A DNA stretch of 64,000 nucleotides from Caryophanales bacterium UBA6877 (GCA_002451465.1 DKCJ01000006.1:1-64000); one strand, 5' to 3'; shown: positions 27,279-36,592, counted from the stretch's first letter. The notes: a model not told the origin generated them from the letters alone. Made by a program: numbers and translations.

Positions 27279-27299
27279 TAATATTACTAGGGGAATTTT
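27261..27299 (-). terminator. Terminator after rpiB, overlapping comFA start
   Basis: A perfect 10-bp stem (AAAATTCCCC/GGGGAATTTT) with a 17-nt loop and six T on the minus strand, 6 nt after the rpiB stop. The presumed GTG start of comFA is in the loop. Confidence 0.85.
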
Positions 27300-27305
27300 G
27301 AAATT

Positions 27306-27749
27306 TTACGAATTTTTTTCGTAATTTATAATAGTTTCTACTCTTTTTAAGTGTCTACCACCTAAAAATTCAGCTTTTAAAAATAAATCTGTTCGGCGGA
27401 TTATATCGTCAATAGGCATGAATTTAGCACCAAAAGCAAGCATATTACAATTATTATGTTGTCTCGTTAATTCAGCAACTTCATCATTGTAACCAATTCC
27501 ACAACGAATCGACTTGACTTTATTAGCGGCAATAGATATGCCTTCTCCACTATTACAAATTACAATACCGAATTTACATTCTCCACTTGCCACAAGTTCT
27601 GCGGCTTTTAAACCAAATTCAGCATAATTACAACTCTCTTGAGAATATGTTCCAACATCTATAATTTGATGTCCCTCACTCTCTAAATGTTTTTTTAATG
27701 CCTCTTTTGCTAAAAAACCACCATGGTCACAACCTAAAGCTATTTTCAT
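27306..27749 (-). CDS. rpiB: Ribose-5-phosphate isomerase B
   Basis: 147 aa, full length. Interconverts ribose-5-phosphate and ribulose-5-phosphate in the pentose phosphate pathway. GCDHGG at the N-terminus, the phosphate and catalytic region VICNSGEGISIAANK, HNNCNMLAFGAK and the C-terminal GGRHLKRV are the RpiB/LacAB hallmarks. The catalytic loop, usually CGTGIG, reads CNSGEG but retains the cysteine. It follows tsaC by 1 nt, as part of the prfA-prmC-tsaC-rpiB run seen in Bacillus. Confidence 0.92.
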   Translation of the reverse strand: MKIALGCDHGGFLAKEALKKHLESEGHQIIDVGTYSQESCNYAEFGLKAAELVASGECKFGIVICNSGEGISIAANKVKSIRCGIGYNDEVAELTRQHNNCNMLAFGAKFMPIDDIIRRTDLFLKAEFLGGRHLKRVETIINYEKNS

Positions 27750-27750
27750 A

Positions 27751-28377
27751 TTACTTTATACTCCTTAAAATTTCTTCTTTTGTTATTATACCTTGTCTTA
27801 ATATAGTTAAATTACCATTTTCAATTTTTAATACAGTTGATGGTATACCATTTTTACATTCACCATCAATTACTCCATCTATTTCATTGCTAAAAACTTT
27901 AATAACTTCGCTAGTGTTTTTGCAAGGAGATTCTCCTGACTTATTACATGAAGGGACAAAAAGTGGTTTTCCAACTTCATCAATAAGTTTTAAAACAAAT
28001 TCATCATTAGGCATCCTAATTCCAATAAACCCAGTTTTTAAATCCATATAATCTGGCGTAATTATTTTTCCATCTTTATCATATTTTTTAGCTTTTACTA
28101 TTAAAGTTAATGGACCAGGCATAAATTTATCTATTATTTTTCTTACAATAATATCATCAAGATTTAAATAAGGTTCAACTTGTTTTAAATTTGAAAACAT
28201 TAAGGTAAATGGTTTATCAGGTGCCCTATTTTTTACTTTTACTAAATGATTGTAATTTTCTTCTTTATCAGCTTTAACTCCTAGTCCATAAACAGTTTCG
28301 GTAGGGAAGGCTAATATTCCATCATTTTTTAAAATTTCACTTGCTTCTTTAATTTCTTTCTTATTTAATACTTTCAA
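27751..28377 (-). CDS. tsaC: L-threonylcarbamoyladenylate synthase (YrdC/Sua5 type)
   Basis: 208 aa from a TTG at 28377. This start is chosen because a perfect GGAGG lies 8 nt upstream inside the 3' end of prmC; the longer ATG frame from 28419 has no site. It makes threonylcarbamoyl-AMP for tRNA t6A37 synthesis with TsaBDE. Motifs: FPTETVYGLG (nucleotide site), KNRAPDKPFTLM (the conserved K-R-x3-K-P-L pattern), and PSCNKSGESP, equivalent to the usual SANxSG with Cys in place of Ala. The gene overlaps prmC by 17 nt, indicating translational coupling. Confidence 0.9.
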   Translation of the reverse strand: MKVLNKKEIKEASEILKNDGILAFPTETVYGLGVKADKEENYNHLVKVKNRAPDKPFTLMFSNLKQVEPYLNLDDIIVRKIIDKFMPGPLTLIVKAKKYDKDGKIITPDYMDLKTGFIGIRMPNDEFVLKLIDEVGKPLFVPSCNKSGESPCKNTSEVIKVFSNEIDGVIDGECKNGIPSTVLKIENGNLTILRQGIITKEEILRSIK

Positions 28378-29224
28378 AATTATATCCTCCAAAGATAAAT
28401 AAAAATCTATCTTTACCATAAAAATCTTTTTTAAAAGAAAAACTTATATTTTTATCAAAATATTTATGAATAAGATTTGTAAGTCTTTCTTTTTGATCAT
28501 AATTTATCTCAAAAGCCATAAAAAATTTTTCATTCATAACTTTTTTATAGTTTTTAAAATATGTTTCATAAAAATAAGTACCATCTTCAACGTATATTGC
28601 ATTTATCGGCTCGTTTTCTAAAACATTATCATCTATATCGCTTTTATTTTGCACATAAGGCGGATTTGAAATCAATATATCTATTTTTATTTTATTATCA
28701 ATAAATGGATTTAAACAATCGCCCTTTAAAATTTTTATATCTAAACCAAGTTTTTCTTTATTTTTTTTCGTAACTAAAAGAGGTATCTCAAAATTATCGC
28801 TAGCATAAACTATAGAATCTGGATAATGTTTTTTTAAGTAAAGTGCGATGCAACCTGAACCGCTACAAATATCACCAATAACGTTTTTATTTAAATTAAA
28901 TTCATCGATATAGTTTTTAATATTTGTTACGAGCTCTTCAGTTTCTGGCCTTGGAATTAAAACACCTTTTTCAATGAAAAGATTTAAATCTAAAAACGAT
29001 GCCTTATTAAGCACATATTGAATAGGTTCACCATTTAATATTTTCTTTAAATTTTGTATATATATCGACTTATTTTTTAAAATTTCATCAAAGTTTTTTA
29101 TCAATTCAGTAAAGTCTTTATATCCATTTGCATCAATCAAAAGCTCATATAATACTGTATTATTTATAGATGTATTTTGAAGTTTCTTCTTTGTTTCAAG
29201 AAAAACTTCTCTATTAGTTTCCAT
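28361..29224 (-). CDS. prmC: Peptide chain release factor N5-glutamine methyltransferase
   Basis: 287 aa. It methylates the glutamine of the GGQ motif in RF1 and RF2. N-terminal helical substrate-binding domain (about 1-85), then a Rossmann methyltransferase with GDICSGSGCIALYL (SAM site) and ISNPPYVQ, the NPPY catalytic motif. It begins 3 nt after the prfA stop and ends over the tsaC ribosome binding site, matching the conserved prfA-prmC-tsaC order. Confidence 0.93.
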   Translation of the reverse strand: METNREVFLETKKKLQNTSINNTVLYELLIDANGYKDFTELIKNFDEILKNKSIYIQNLKKILNGEPIQYVLNKASFLDLNLFIEKGVLIPRPETEELVTNIKNYIDEFNLNKNVIGDICSGSGCIALYLKKHYPDSIVYASDNFEIPLLVTKKNKEKLGLDIKILKGDCLNPFIDNKIKIDILISNPPYVQNKSDIDDNVLENEPINAIYVEDGTYFYETYFKNYKKVMNEKFFMAFEINYDQKERLTNLIHKYFDKNISFSFKKDFYGKDRFLFIFGGYNFESIK

Positions 29225-29226
29225 TT

Positions 29227-30303
29227 TTACTTGTTTTGTCCTGCTAACTTTTGCTGTTGATCATAATTTATAAGCGCATCAATTAACTCATCAAGGTCGC
29301 CTTCCATAATTCTATCAAGTTTTTGTACAGTAAAACCAATTCTATGGTCTGTAACTCTATTTTGAGGATAGTTATAGGTTCTAATTTTTTCGTTACGATC
29401 TCCACTTCCAATTTTGCTTCGATAGCCAGCCTCTGTAGCGGCTTTCTTTTCTTCTTCAAGTTGAGCAAGTTTACTTGCTAACATTTGCATACAAATCTCG
29501 TGATTTTGAATTTGTGATTTTTCTGTTTGACAAGAAACAACAACACCAGTAGGTATGTGGGTAATTCTTACAGCTGATTCGGTCTTATTAACATTTTGTC
29601 CGCCAGCTCCACTCGATCTATAAGTATCGACTTTTAAATCTTCATTTCTAATTTGAACTTTTCCAAGTTCGACTTTTGGCATAACAACAACAGTGGCTGT
29701 TGAAGTATGTATTCTTCCATTAGCCTCAGTTTTAGGAACACGTTGAACTCTATGGACACCACTTTCATATTTTAAACGTGAATAAGCATTAGCTCCGCTT
29801 ACAACAAATTGAATATATGAAAATCCACCAGCTTCACTAACAGAATCATCAATTACTTTTAATTTCCAGCCTTTGCTGTCGCAATAATGACTATACATTC
29901 TAAATAAATCACCAGCAAAAATATCAGCCTCATCTCCACCAACAGCGCCTTTAATTTCAAAAATAACATCTTTTCCGTCGTTAGGATCTTTTGGTAATAA
30001 CAAAACTTTTAACTCATCAGTAATTTTCTCACAAAGTTCAGTATTTGATTTTAATTCTTCCTTACCCATTTCACTTATTTCAGGATCTTTATCATTCGAC
30101 ATTGTTAAAGCATCTTCTCTATTTTTATTCGCATATAAATATTCATGAAATTTTGTAACAATTGGTTCAAGTTCGCTTCTTTCGATATTTAAATCTCTAA
30201 ATCTATTTGTATCTCTTGTAACCTCATCTTTTAACAATAATTCATCTATTTCATTAAGTCTTTTTTCAGTTGTTACTAGACGATCATACATATTTTTTTC
30301 CAT
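29227..30303 (-). CDS. prfA: Peptide chain release factor 1
   Basis: 358 aa from the ATG at 30303 (GAGG about 8 nt upstream); a longer frame from 30345 would be over-length. The PKT tripeptide of the PxT codon-reading motif (VPKTEANGR) identifies RF1 (UAA/UAG), and the GGQ loop [15 protein letters not shown] is intact. Acts in the ribosomal A site. Heads the prfA-prmC-tsaC-rpiB operon and is divergent from dnaX. Confidence 0.95.
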   Translation of the reverse strand: MEKNMYDRLVTTEKRLNEIDELLLKDEVTRDTNRFRDLNIERSELEPIVTKFHEYLYANKNREDALTMSNDKDPEISEMGKEELKSNTELCEKITDELKVLLLPKDPNDGKDVIFEIKGAVGGDEADIFAGDLFRMYSHYCDSKGWKLKVIDDSVSEAGGFSYIQFVVSGANAYSRLKYESGVHRVQRVPKTEANGRIHTSTATVVVMPKVELGKVQIRNEDLKVDTYRSSGAGGQNVNKTESAVRITHIPTGVVVSCQTEKSQIQNHEICMQMLASKLAQLEEEKKAATEAGYRSKIGSGDRNEKIRTYNYPQNRVTDHRIGFTVQKLDRIMEGDLDELIDALINYDQQQKLAGQNK

Positions 30304-30328
30304 AATACTAACCTCGTTAATCGTATGA

Positions 30329-30334
30329 ATTATA
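30329..30334 (-). promoter_or_regulatory. -10 box of the prfA operon
   Basis: TATAAT preceded by TTTGG on the minus strand, 25 nt before the prfA start. The -35 region is T-rich without a good match. Confidence 0.5.
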
Positions 30335-30388
30335 CCAAAAAACAAATAGCATTAAAACAATCTAATTGTTTTACGAGTATCCATGTTA

Positions 30389-30397
30389 TGGTATAAT
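30389..30397 (+). promoter_or_regulatory. Extended -10 promoter of the dnaX operon
   Basis: TGGTATAAT (extended -10) with a weak TTTACG 17 nt upstream. It gives a leader of about 12 nt with only a short AGG before the dnaX ATG. Confidence 0.6.
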
Positions 30398-30415
30398 TCT
30401 ACATAGGTAAAAATT

Positions 30416-32131
30416 ATGTCATACAAAGCTTTATACAATAAATATCGTAGTCAAACATTTGATGAAATAGTTGGTCAACAAGCAGTTGTTCAAACTTTAA
30501 AAAATGCTTTAGCACAAAACAAAATTGCTCATGCATATCTTTTTAGCGGGCCTAGAGGAACAGGTAAAACTAGTATCGCTCGTCTTTTTGCTAAAGCCTT
30601 AAATTGTTCTGAGGGTCTTGGTCACCAATGTAATGTTTGTGATAATTGCATTCAAATAAGTGAAGGTCAACATCCTGATGTTATTGAAATAGATGCCGCA
30701 AGTAATTCAGGCGTTCAAGAAGTAAGAAATTTAATAGAAAGAGTTAAATATGCTCCTTTAAAAGGTCGTTATAAAGTTTATATCATCGATGAAGTCCATA
30801 TGATGACAACAAGTGCATTTAATGCATTATTAAAAACTTTAGAAGAACCACCAGAGTTTGTAGTATTTATTTTATGTACTACCGAGCCTTACAAACTTCT
30901 TCCTACGATTTTATCTCGTTGCCAAAGATTTGAATTTAATAAAATAAGTGATGATGATTTAAAAAAATTAATATCAAGAGTTTTATCTGGCGAAAATGTA
31001 AAAGCAAACTTAGAAACAGTTAATTTAATTGTTGAACTAGCTAAAGGTGGCGCAAGAGATGCTCTATCTATTCTTGACCAATTAATTGCTTTTTGTGGAA
31101 ATGAAATTCGTGTTGAAGATATTCAAAAAGTATTTGGTTTAACTAGTATGGAAGAAAAAATAACCCTTCTAGATGTTATCGCCAAAAAAGATACTTTGAG
31201 TTTGTTAAAAACATTTGAAGATCTTTTAAAAAGAAACGTTGATACTTCAAGATTAACTAACGAACTTCTTTTTATGCTTAAAGATGCTCTTATTTATTCA
31301 AAAGTTCATTCAACAAATTTATTAACTGTCTTAAATGAAAACGAAGCAAAAGCTCTTTCTATAGTATTTTCTTCAACTAAACTTTTATCAATGATTGATC
31401 TTTTATTAAAATGTCAAGTTGAATATAAAACAGCTTCCAACCCAAACTTCTTATTTGAAATATATCTTTTAAAATTGGTTGACGCTAAAGATGAGTCAAC
31501 TTTCACTCAAACTGAAGTCTCAAATAAACCTTTAGAAACAAATCATGAAACTAAAAAAGAAAAAGATATTAAGGAAATTATTAAAAAAGAAGAAAAAGAA
31601 AATAAACAAAGTAAAGAACCTCAAATTAAAACCATTGAAGATTTAAAAAATTTAAAACCATTAATTAGTCAAACTGAAAAAGAAAAGCCTAGTAAAGAAG
31701 AAAAATCACCAATCGCAATTAAAGGCGAAACTTATAATCTTGATAACGATATCTTGTTAAAAATATTAGTTTTAGGTAATAAATCTTTAAGAGAAGAAAT
31801 AACAAAACGTTGGGAATATTTAGATGCCTTTAAAAACGATAAAGATTACGGTCCATTTGCGATGTTATTAAAAGATGGTGCTCCATTTGTTATGACTCAA
31901 GACATCATGATTTTAAAATTTAATTATGAAAATGAAGCATTAAGATGTAACATAAAAGCCAACCAAGAAAAACTTGAGGAAGTAATGGAAAAACTTGTTG
32001 GAAAAAAGATTTTCATTTATGGTATTAATAGAAAAGTTTTAACAGATTTAACTCTTGAATTTATAAATTTAAGAAAAGTCAATAAATTACCAAAACCTGA
32101 AGAAATTGGTAATATTACAATCGAAAGATAA
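30416..32131 (+). CDS. dnaX: DNA polymerase III subunits gamma/tau
   Basis: 571 aa. Clamp-loader ATPase. AAA+ Walker A GPRGTGKTS (about 45-53), zinc module CNCSEGLGHQCNVCDNC region, Walker B IIDEVHMM, sensor LEEPPEFVVF. The C-terminal part (about 375-440) is Lys/Glu-rich linker, followed by a small conserved domain that probably corresponds to the tau region. It heads a plus-strand operon with ybaB, recR, tmk, holB, ricT and rsmI, matching the Bacillus dnaX-recR region. No SRP RNA gene is found in the short space upstream. Confidence 0.94.
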   Translation: MSYKALYNKYRSQTFDEIVGQQAVVQTLKNALAQNKIAHAYLFSGPRGTGKTSIARLFAKALNCSEGLGHQCNVCDNCIQISEGQHPDVIEIDAASNSGVQEVRNLIERVKYAPLKGRYKVYIIDEVHMMTTSAFNALLKTLEEPPEFVVFILCTTEPYKLLPTILSRCQRFEFNKISDDDLKKLISRVLSGENVKANLETVNLIVELAKGGARDALSILDQLIAFCGNEIRVEDIQKVFGLTSMEEKITLLDVIAKKDTLSLLKTFEDLLKRNVDTSRLTNELLFMLKDALIYSKVHSTNLLTVLNENEAKALSIVFSSTKLLSMIDLLLKCQVEYKTASNPNFLFEIYLLKLVDAKDESTFTQTEVSNKPLETNHETKKEKDIKEIIKKEEKENKQSKEPQIKTIEDLKNLKPLISQTEKEKPSKEEKSPIAIKGETYNLDNDILLKILVLGNKSLREEITKRWEYLDAFKNDKDYGPFAMLLKDGAPFVMTQDIMILKFNYENEALRCNIKANQEKLEEVMEKLVGKKIFIYGINRKVLTDLTLEFINLRKVNKLPKPEEIGNITIER

Positions 32132-32143
32132 GGAGATTATTTT

Positions 32144-32449
32144 ATGAATATGCAACAAATGATTCAAGCAATGCAAAAAGCTCAAAGAGAATTTAATAAA
32201 GAATATGCAAAGCTTGAGAAAAAAGAATTTAAAGGAAACGCTAATGGCGCTGTTGAAGTTACAGTAACCGGTGACTTATCACTTAAATCAATCAACATTC
32301 TTGATGATTCTTTATTATCTAAAGAAAATAAAGAAGAATTAGAAGATATGATTTGTCTTGCCTATAAAAAATGCCAAGAACAAATCAATCAAGAAAGCGA
32401 AGCAATTTCTGCAAAATTTAAGCAAGGAACTGGAGGAATGATGTTCTAA
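32144..32449 (+). CDS. ybaB: YbaB/EbfC family nucleoid-associated protein
   Basis: 101 aa. An N-terminal coiled helix (MQQMIQAMQKAQREFNKEYAKLEKKEF), then a small beta domain with GAVEVTVTGD, and a C-terminal Gly/Met-rich tail ending GGMMF. This is the standard architecture. Dimeric DNA-binding protein, nearly always encoded between dnaX and recR. AAGGAG lies 8 nt upstream, and the stop overlaps the recR start. Confidence 0.92.
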   Translation: MNMQQMIQAMQKAQREFNKEYAKLEKKEFKGNANGAVEVTVTGDLSLKSINILDDSLLSKENKEELEDMICLAYKKCQEQINQESEAISAKFKQGTGGMMF

Positions 32450-33048
32450 TGAAAGAACTCCCTTCATTAAATAAATTAATTGATGCCTTTAAATCTTTTC
32501 CTTCAATAGGAAGTAAAACCGCTGAAAGAATGGCTTATAGCCTTCTCAACATGGATGAAGAAAACGTTAATAATTTATTAAAAGCCATAAGTGATGCAAA
32601 ACATGAAATTCATGCTTGCCCTATTTGTGGTTTATTAACTGAAGAAGATAAATGCTCTATTTGTAAAGATCCAAATAGAGATCATTCAATTTGTATTGTT
32701 TTATCAGATGCAAAAGACGTTTATAACTTTGAAAAATTAAATAATTATCATGGTGTATACCATGTCTTGAATGGCGTAATTTCTTCACTTCATGGAGTAG
32801 GTCCAGATGATTTAAGAATCAAAGAACTTATTAAAAGAATTGATGATGAAAAAATAAAAGAAATCGTTATTGCTACTAATCCAACTCTTGAAGGAGAAAC
32901 CACCGCGCTTTATATTGCACGAATTTTAAAAGATAAGAATGTAAAAGTATCTAGACTTGCTTATGGTTTACCTGCTGGTGGTCATTTAGAATATGTAGAT
33001 GAATTAACCATTGAAAAAGCTCTAGATAATCGTACAAATATCAAATAG
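32449..33048 (+). CDS. recR: Recombination protein RecR
   Basis: 199 aa, complete. N-terminal helix-hairpin-helix (SFPSIGSKTAERMAY), C4 zinc finger (CPICG...CSICKD), Toprim domain starting with CIVLSDAKDVYNFEK, and the conserved C-terminus. Works with RecO (and RecF) in RecA loading at gaps. Start ATG overlaps the ybaB stop by 1 nt, and the GGAGGA within ybaB serves as the ribosome binding site. Confidence 0.95.
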   Translation: MKELPSLNKLIDAFKSFPSIGSKTAERMAYSLLNMDEENVNNLLKAISDAKHEIHACPICGLLTEEDKCSICKDPNRDHSICIVLSDAKDVYNFEKLNNYHGVYHVLNGVISSLHGVGPDDLRIKELIKRIDDEKIKEIVIATNPTLEGETTALYIARILKDKNVKVSRLAYGLPAGGHLEYVDELTIEKALDNRTNIK

Positions 33049-33058
33049 GAGACAGAAT

Positions 33059-33685
33059 ATGTTTATTACCTTTGAAGGTGTTGAAGGATGTGGAAAATCT
33101 TCCATATTAGCTCGCGTATATGAAACATTACTTAAAGAAGGTTATCCTATCATTTCAACAAGAGAACCTGGTGGAGTAAAAATCGCTGAAGAAATTCGTA
33201 ATATTTTGCTCAATAAAGAAAATACGATGATGGATAAAAGAACTGAGGCTTTACTTTTTGCAGCAAGTAGAAGACAACATCTAGTTGAAAAAGTGTGGCC
33301 TGCACTTAAAGAAAATAAAATCGTTATTTGCGATCGTTTCGTCGACTCTTCTTTAGCCTATCAAGGCGCTGGCGATGGAATTGGTGTCGATGAAGTTTTA
33401 AAAATAAATTTATTTGCCATTGAAAATACTTTTCCTGATTTAACAATATTATTTGATATTGATCCAGAAATTGGTTTAGCAAGAATCAATAAGAACGCAA
33501 ATCGTGAAGTTAATCGTTTAGATGTTAAAGAAATTGAGTTTTATAGAACAATTAGAAATTGTTTTTTAGATTTATCGGTTAAATATAAAAATCGATATGT
33601 GGTAATAGATGCAAGCAAGGACTTTGAAACTGTTTATAACACTGTTTTAAATATTATTAAGAATAAATTAAATGGATTACACTAA
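33059..33685 (+). CDS. tmk: Thymidylate kinase
   Basis: 208 aa. Phosphorylates dTMP to dTDP. P-loop FEGVEGCGKSS (about 4-14), TREPGG substrate motif, DRFVDSSLAYQG (the DRY/H-like motif), and a lid region with RINKNANREVNRLD. AGGAG lies 8 nt upstream. The stop overlaps the holB start by 14 nt. Its link to the replication genes in this operon is common in Bacillota. Confidence 0.94.
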   Translation: MFITFEGVEGCGKSSILARVYETLLKEGYPIISTREPGGVKIAEEIRNILLNKENTMMDKRTEALLFAASRRQHLVEKVWPALKENKIVICDRFVDSSLAYQGAGDGIGVDEVLKINLFAIENTFPDLTILFDIDPEIGLARINKNANREVNRLDVKEIEFYRTIRNCFLDLSVKYKNRYVVIDASKDFETVYNTVLNIIKNKLNGLH

Positions 33686-34649
33686 TTATTTAAAAGAAAA
33701 ACAACCTATCGCTTATAAGGTTTTTGAAAACGCATTGAAAAATAATCGAATTTTTCATGCCTATCTTTTAAGTGGAGAATCTGGGACACCTCTTCTTGAA
33801 ATTGCTAAATTTTTAGCAAAATCTTTAGTTTGTCTAAATCCTACACCTTTTGCGTGTTGTAAATGTCAAAATTGTGAGCGTATAGAAAAAGAAATATATG
33901 GTGATTTAATAATTATTGATGGTAAAAAAGGCTACATACATAAAGAAGATGTTCAAAGAATAAACGAAGAATTTTCGAAGACTTCTTTAGAAAAAAATGG
34001 TAAAAAAATTTATATAATTAATTTAGTTGAAAACATGATGGCAGATTCTGTTAATGCTCTACTTAAGTTTTTAGAAGAACCAAGCGAAGATACCTATGCT
34101 TTTTTAACAACTGAAAACGAGTTTAGAGTCTTGCCAACTATTTTATCTAGAACAGAAATTGTTAAATTTAATTTATTAGATAAAAAGGATTTAATTGAAG
34201 AAAGTATAAAAATTGGCGTTGATCCGCTTGATGCCGAACTTCTTTCGAATTTTTATAACGATAGTTCTACTATTAAAGAAGAAGCAAAAAATGAAGATTA
34301 CCAATCCATTAAAAACGATGTTTTAAGTTTATTTGAATATTTAGATGATAAAAATAGATTAAAATATTTTTTCGAGAATAACTTTTGTAAAAAAATAAAA
34401 ACTTCTCAAAGTGCTAGATTATTTATTGATATATTAATTTTTATATTCAAAGAAAGTTATGTTTTTAGTATAGAAAAAGAGACTATATATAAAAATTTTA
34501 GCGAATTATTTGTAAAACTTAATAAAAAATATGCGGAAATTGATGCAAAAATTATCTCTTTAATGGATAGCAGGAATGAAATTAACTATAATATAAACAT
34601 GAATTTATTATTAATGCATATTTTAAATTCAATTTTATTAAAAGATTAA
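33672..34649 (+). CDS. holB: DNA polymerase III delta' subunit
   Basis: 325 aa. Clamp-loader stator with an AAA+ fold. The P-loop is degenerate (SGESGTPLL), as normal for delta', while the Cys4 zinc module (CCKCQNC) and the LKFLEEPSEDTYAFL sensor region are retained. The RPTILSRTEIVKF-like segment is the SRC-equivalent with Thr-Glu. It overlaps tmk by 14 nt with no clear ribosome binding site of its own. The C-terminal third is divergent. Confidence 0.88.
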   Translation: MDYTNYLKEKQPIAYKVFENALKNNRIFHAYLLSGESGTPLLEIAKFLAKSLVCLNPTPFACCKCQNCERIEKEIYGDLIIIDGKKGYIHKEDVQRINEEFSKTSLEKNGKKIYIINLVENMMADSVNALLKFLEEPSEDTYAFLTTENEFRVLPTILSRTEIVKFNLLDKKDLIEESIKIGVDPLDAELLSNFYNDSSTIKEEAKNEDYQSIKNDVLSLFEYLDDKNRLKYFFENNFCKKIKTSQSARLFIDILIFIFKESYVFSIEKETIYKNFSELFVKLNKKYAEIDAKIISLMDSRNEINYNINMNLLLMHILNSILLKD

Positions 34650-34658
34650 GGAACCACT

Positions 34659-35459
34659 ATGGAAAAAATATATATCACTGTATCATTTCAAAACACAAAG
34701 AAAAGCTATTTCTTTTATACAATAGATAAAACAATTGTTCCAGGCGATAAAGTATTAGTTGAAACTGTCGTTGGAAAAGAATTAGGAACTGTTAGTGCCG
34801 TAAATATCTCAATAAATAACCACGAATATACAAAAGAAATCAAACCAATAATATCAAAAGCATCGGCTCAAGATATTAAAATCGCTGCTGCAAACGCAAA
34901 ACTTGCTTTAAAAGCTAACGAAATTTTTGAAAGAGCTATTGAAAACCTGAAACTCGATATGAAATTAATTTCGAGTGAATATACTTTTGACTGCTCAAAA
35001 ATTCTTTTTGTTTACGCAAGTGATGACCGTGTTGATTTTAGAGATTTATTAAAAATATTAGCTGCTGAGTTAAGATGTAGAATCGAATTACGACAAATTA
35101 ATTCGAGGGAGAGAGCCCAACAAATTGGTGGTATTGGTGTTTGTGGACTTCCACTTTGTTGTACAACTTTTTTCCGAACATTCGAAGGAATATCCCTTAA
35201 TCGTGCAAAAAATCAAATGCTTGCTATTAATATTCCTAAATTAAGTGGACAATGTGGAAAATTAATGTGTTGTTTAAAGTATGAAGATGACTTATACACT
35301 CAAGAAAAACAAAAATTCCCTAAACTTGGTTCAAAAGTTTCATATAATGGCCAAGAATATAAACTTACAAGTTTCAATATTTTCACAAAAATATGCACAA
35401 TTCAAAATGATGAAGATGTCGAATTTGTTGAACTTAAAGAACTTAAAGTGAGAAAATAA
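34659..35459 (+). CDS. ricT: RicT (YaaT), PSP1-domain regulator
   Basis: 266 aa. The PSP1 domain is followed by a Cys-rich core, GVCGLPLCCTTFF and CGKLMCCLKYE, conserved in the Fe-S binding RicT/YaaT family. In Bacillus, RicT acts with RicA and RicF in RNA processing (RNase Y specificity) and affects competence, sporulation and biofilm. The location between holB and rsmI is the same as in Bacillus. AAGGA lies 9 nt upstream. Confidence 0.92.
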   Translation: MEKIYITVSFQNTKKSYFFYTIDKTIVPGDKVLVETVVGKELGTVSAVNISINNHEYTKEIKPIISKASAQDIKIAAANAKLALKANEIFERAIENLKLDMKLISSEYTFDCSKILFVYASDDRVDFRDLLKILAAELRCRIELRQINSRERAQQIGGIGVCGLPLCCTTFFRTFEGISLNRAKNQMLAINIPKLSGQCGKLMCCLKYEDDLYTQEKQKFPKLGSKVSYNGQEYKLTSFNIFTKICTIQNDEDVEFVELKELKVRK

Positions 35460-35461
35460 AT

Positions 35462-36274
35462 ATGTATGGAAAATTATATTTAGTTCCTTCGCCTCTTGGA
35501 AATCTAGATGATATTTCTATAAGACAAAAAAATGTCTTAAATATGGTTGATTTTGTAGCTTGTGAAGACACAAGAAATACCACAAAATTATTAAATATTT
35601 TAGGCATTAAAAAGGCATGTATTTCATGTCACGAACATAACGAAACTACTTCCTCTTCTTTAATAATCAAAGAAATTAAAAATGGAAAAAACGTTGCTTA
35701 TTTAAGTGATGCTGGTTATCCATGCATTAGTGATCCTGGATTTTTGCTTACAAAAAAATGTATTGAAAACAACATAACTATCGTGCCCCTTTCTGGTGCT
35801 AGCGCTTTTTTAAATGGTTTAGTTGGAAGTGGGATTGATGCTTCACATTTTTTATTTTATGGTTTTTTAGAAAGCAAACAATCAGTAAGAATTCAAGAAT
35901 TAAATAAATTAAAAAAATTACCATATACTATATTATTTTATGAAGCTCCTCATAGACTTATTGAAACTATAAACGATATTTATAGTGTTTTTGGTGACCG
36001 TAAAATATGCATATGCCGAGAGTTAACAAAAATTCACGAAGAATTTATAAGAACAACCACTAAAGAATTCAAAGATAAGCCTTTAGAACTTAAAGGAGAA
36101 ATGGTAATTGTTGTTGATAAATTTGAAGAAAAAGAAAAAGAAATTGATTCAAAAACAATAATAGAAAAAGTGAATCAACTTGTTGAAAGTGGATTAACAA
36201 AAAAAGACGCTATAACAAGCGTCTCGATATTACTCAATATTCCAAAAAACATCATTAAAAAATTGTTTTTCTAA
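35462..36274 (+). CDS. rsmI: 16S rRNA 2'-O-ribose C1402 methyltransferase
   Basis: 270 aa. Tetrapyrrole methylase fold with LVPSPLGNLDDIS, ACEDTRNTTKLL, SDAGYPCISDPG and EAPHRL motifs typical of RsmI. It follows ricT by 2 nt and ends tail-to-tail with the PII-like gene, their stops overlapping, so no terminator fits between the convergent operons. Confidence 0.94.
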   Translation: MYGKLYLVPSPLGNLDDISIRQKNVLNMVDFVACEDTRNTTKLLNILGIKKACISCHEHNETTSSSLIIKEIKNGKNVAYLSDAGYPCISDPGFLLTKKCIENNITIVPLSGASAFLNGLVGSGIDASHFLFYGFLESKQSVRIQELNKLKKLPYTILFYEAPHRLIETINDIYSVFGDRKICICRELTKIHEEFIRTTTKEFKDKPLELKGEMVIVVDKFEEKEKEIDSKTIIEKVNQLVESGLTKKDAITSVSILLNIPKNIIKKLFF

Positions 36275-36591
36275 TTTTCTTCTTCACCCATAAGACCAAC
36301 TGAATCACTAACTGGTAAAGCAAAGGCAATACCTTGACCTTTGGTATTAAGTCCACACTCTTTTCCTATAGCAAGTAAGATTTTTTCTTTTTCGTCTTCT
36401 TTTACTAAGATTAAAACTAACTCTTTATCAGGTTTTATAACTACACCATAAAATTTTTCAATTTCATCATTGCCTGTTCCACGAGCACCAATTACTGTTC
36501 CGCCACGAGCGCCATTTTCTCTTGCTGCACTCATTACCAGATCGCTATAACCTTTATCAACAATGCAACAAATTAACACATATTTATCCAT
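36271..36591 (-). CDS. PII-like regulatory protein
   Basis: 106 aa from the ATG at 36591, with AGGAG 9 nt upstream. The pattern VLICCIVDKGYSDLVMSAARENGARGGTVIGARGTG and the C-terminal GQGIAFALPV resemble the nitrogen-regulatory PII fold (ferredoxin-like, with a T-loop around ARGTGNDE). The uridylylated Tyr of GlnB is not evident. It is the last gene of an operon with a second PII-like protein and a DUF1538 membrane protein, so it probably controls that protein in response to a nucleotide or similar ligand (inference). Confidence 0.75.
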   Translation of the reverse strand: MDKYVLICCIVDKGYSDLVMSAARENGARGGTVIGARGTGNDEIEKFYGVVIKPDKELVLILVKEDEKEKILLAIGKECGLNTKGQGIAFALPVSDSVGLMGEEEN

Positions 36592-36592
36592 A

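Noticed and set aside
30346..30415. Possible SRP RNA upstream of dnaX, as in Bacillus
   Set aside because: The divergent prfA-dnaX gap is only 112 nt, holds both promoters and lacks the conserved GGAA-loop helix of SRP RNA.
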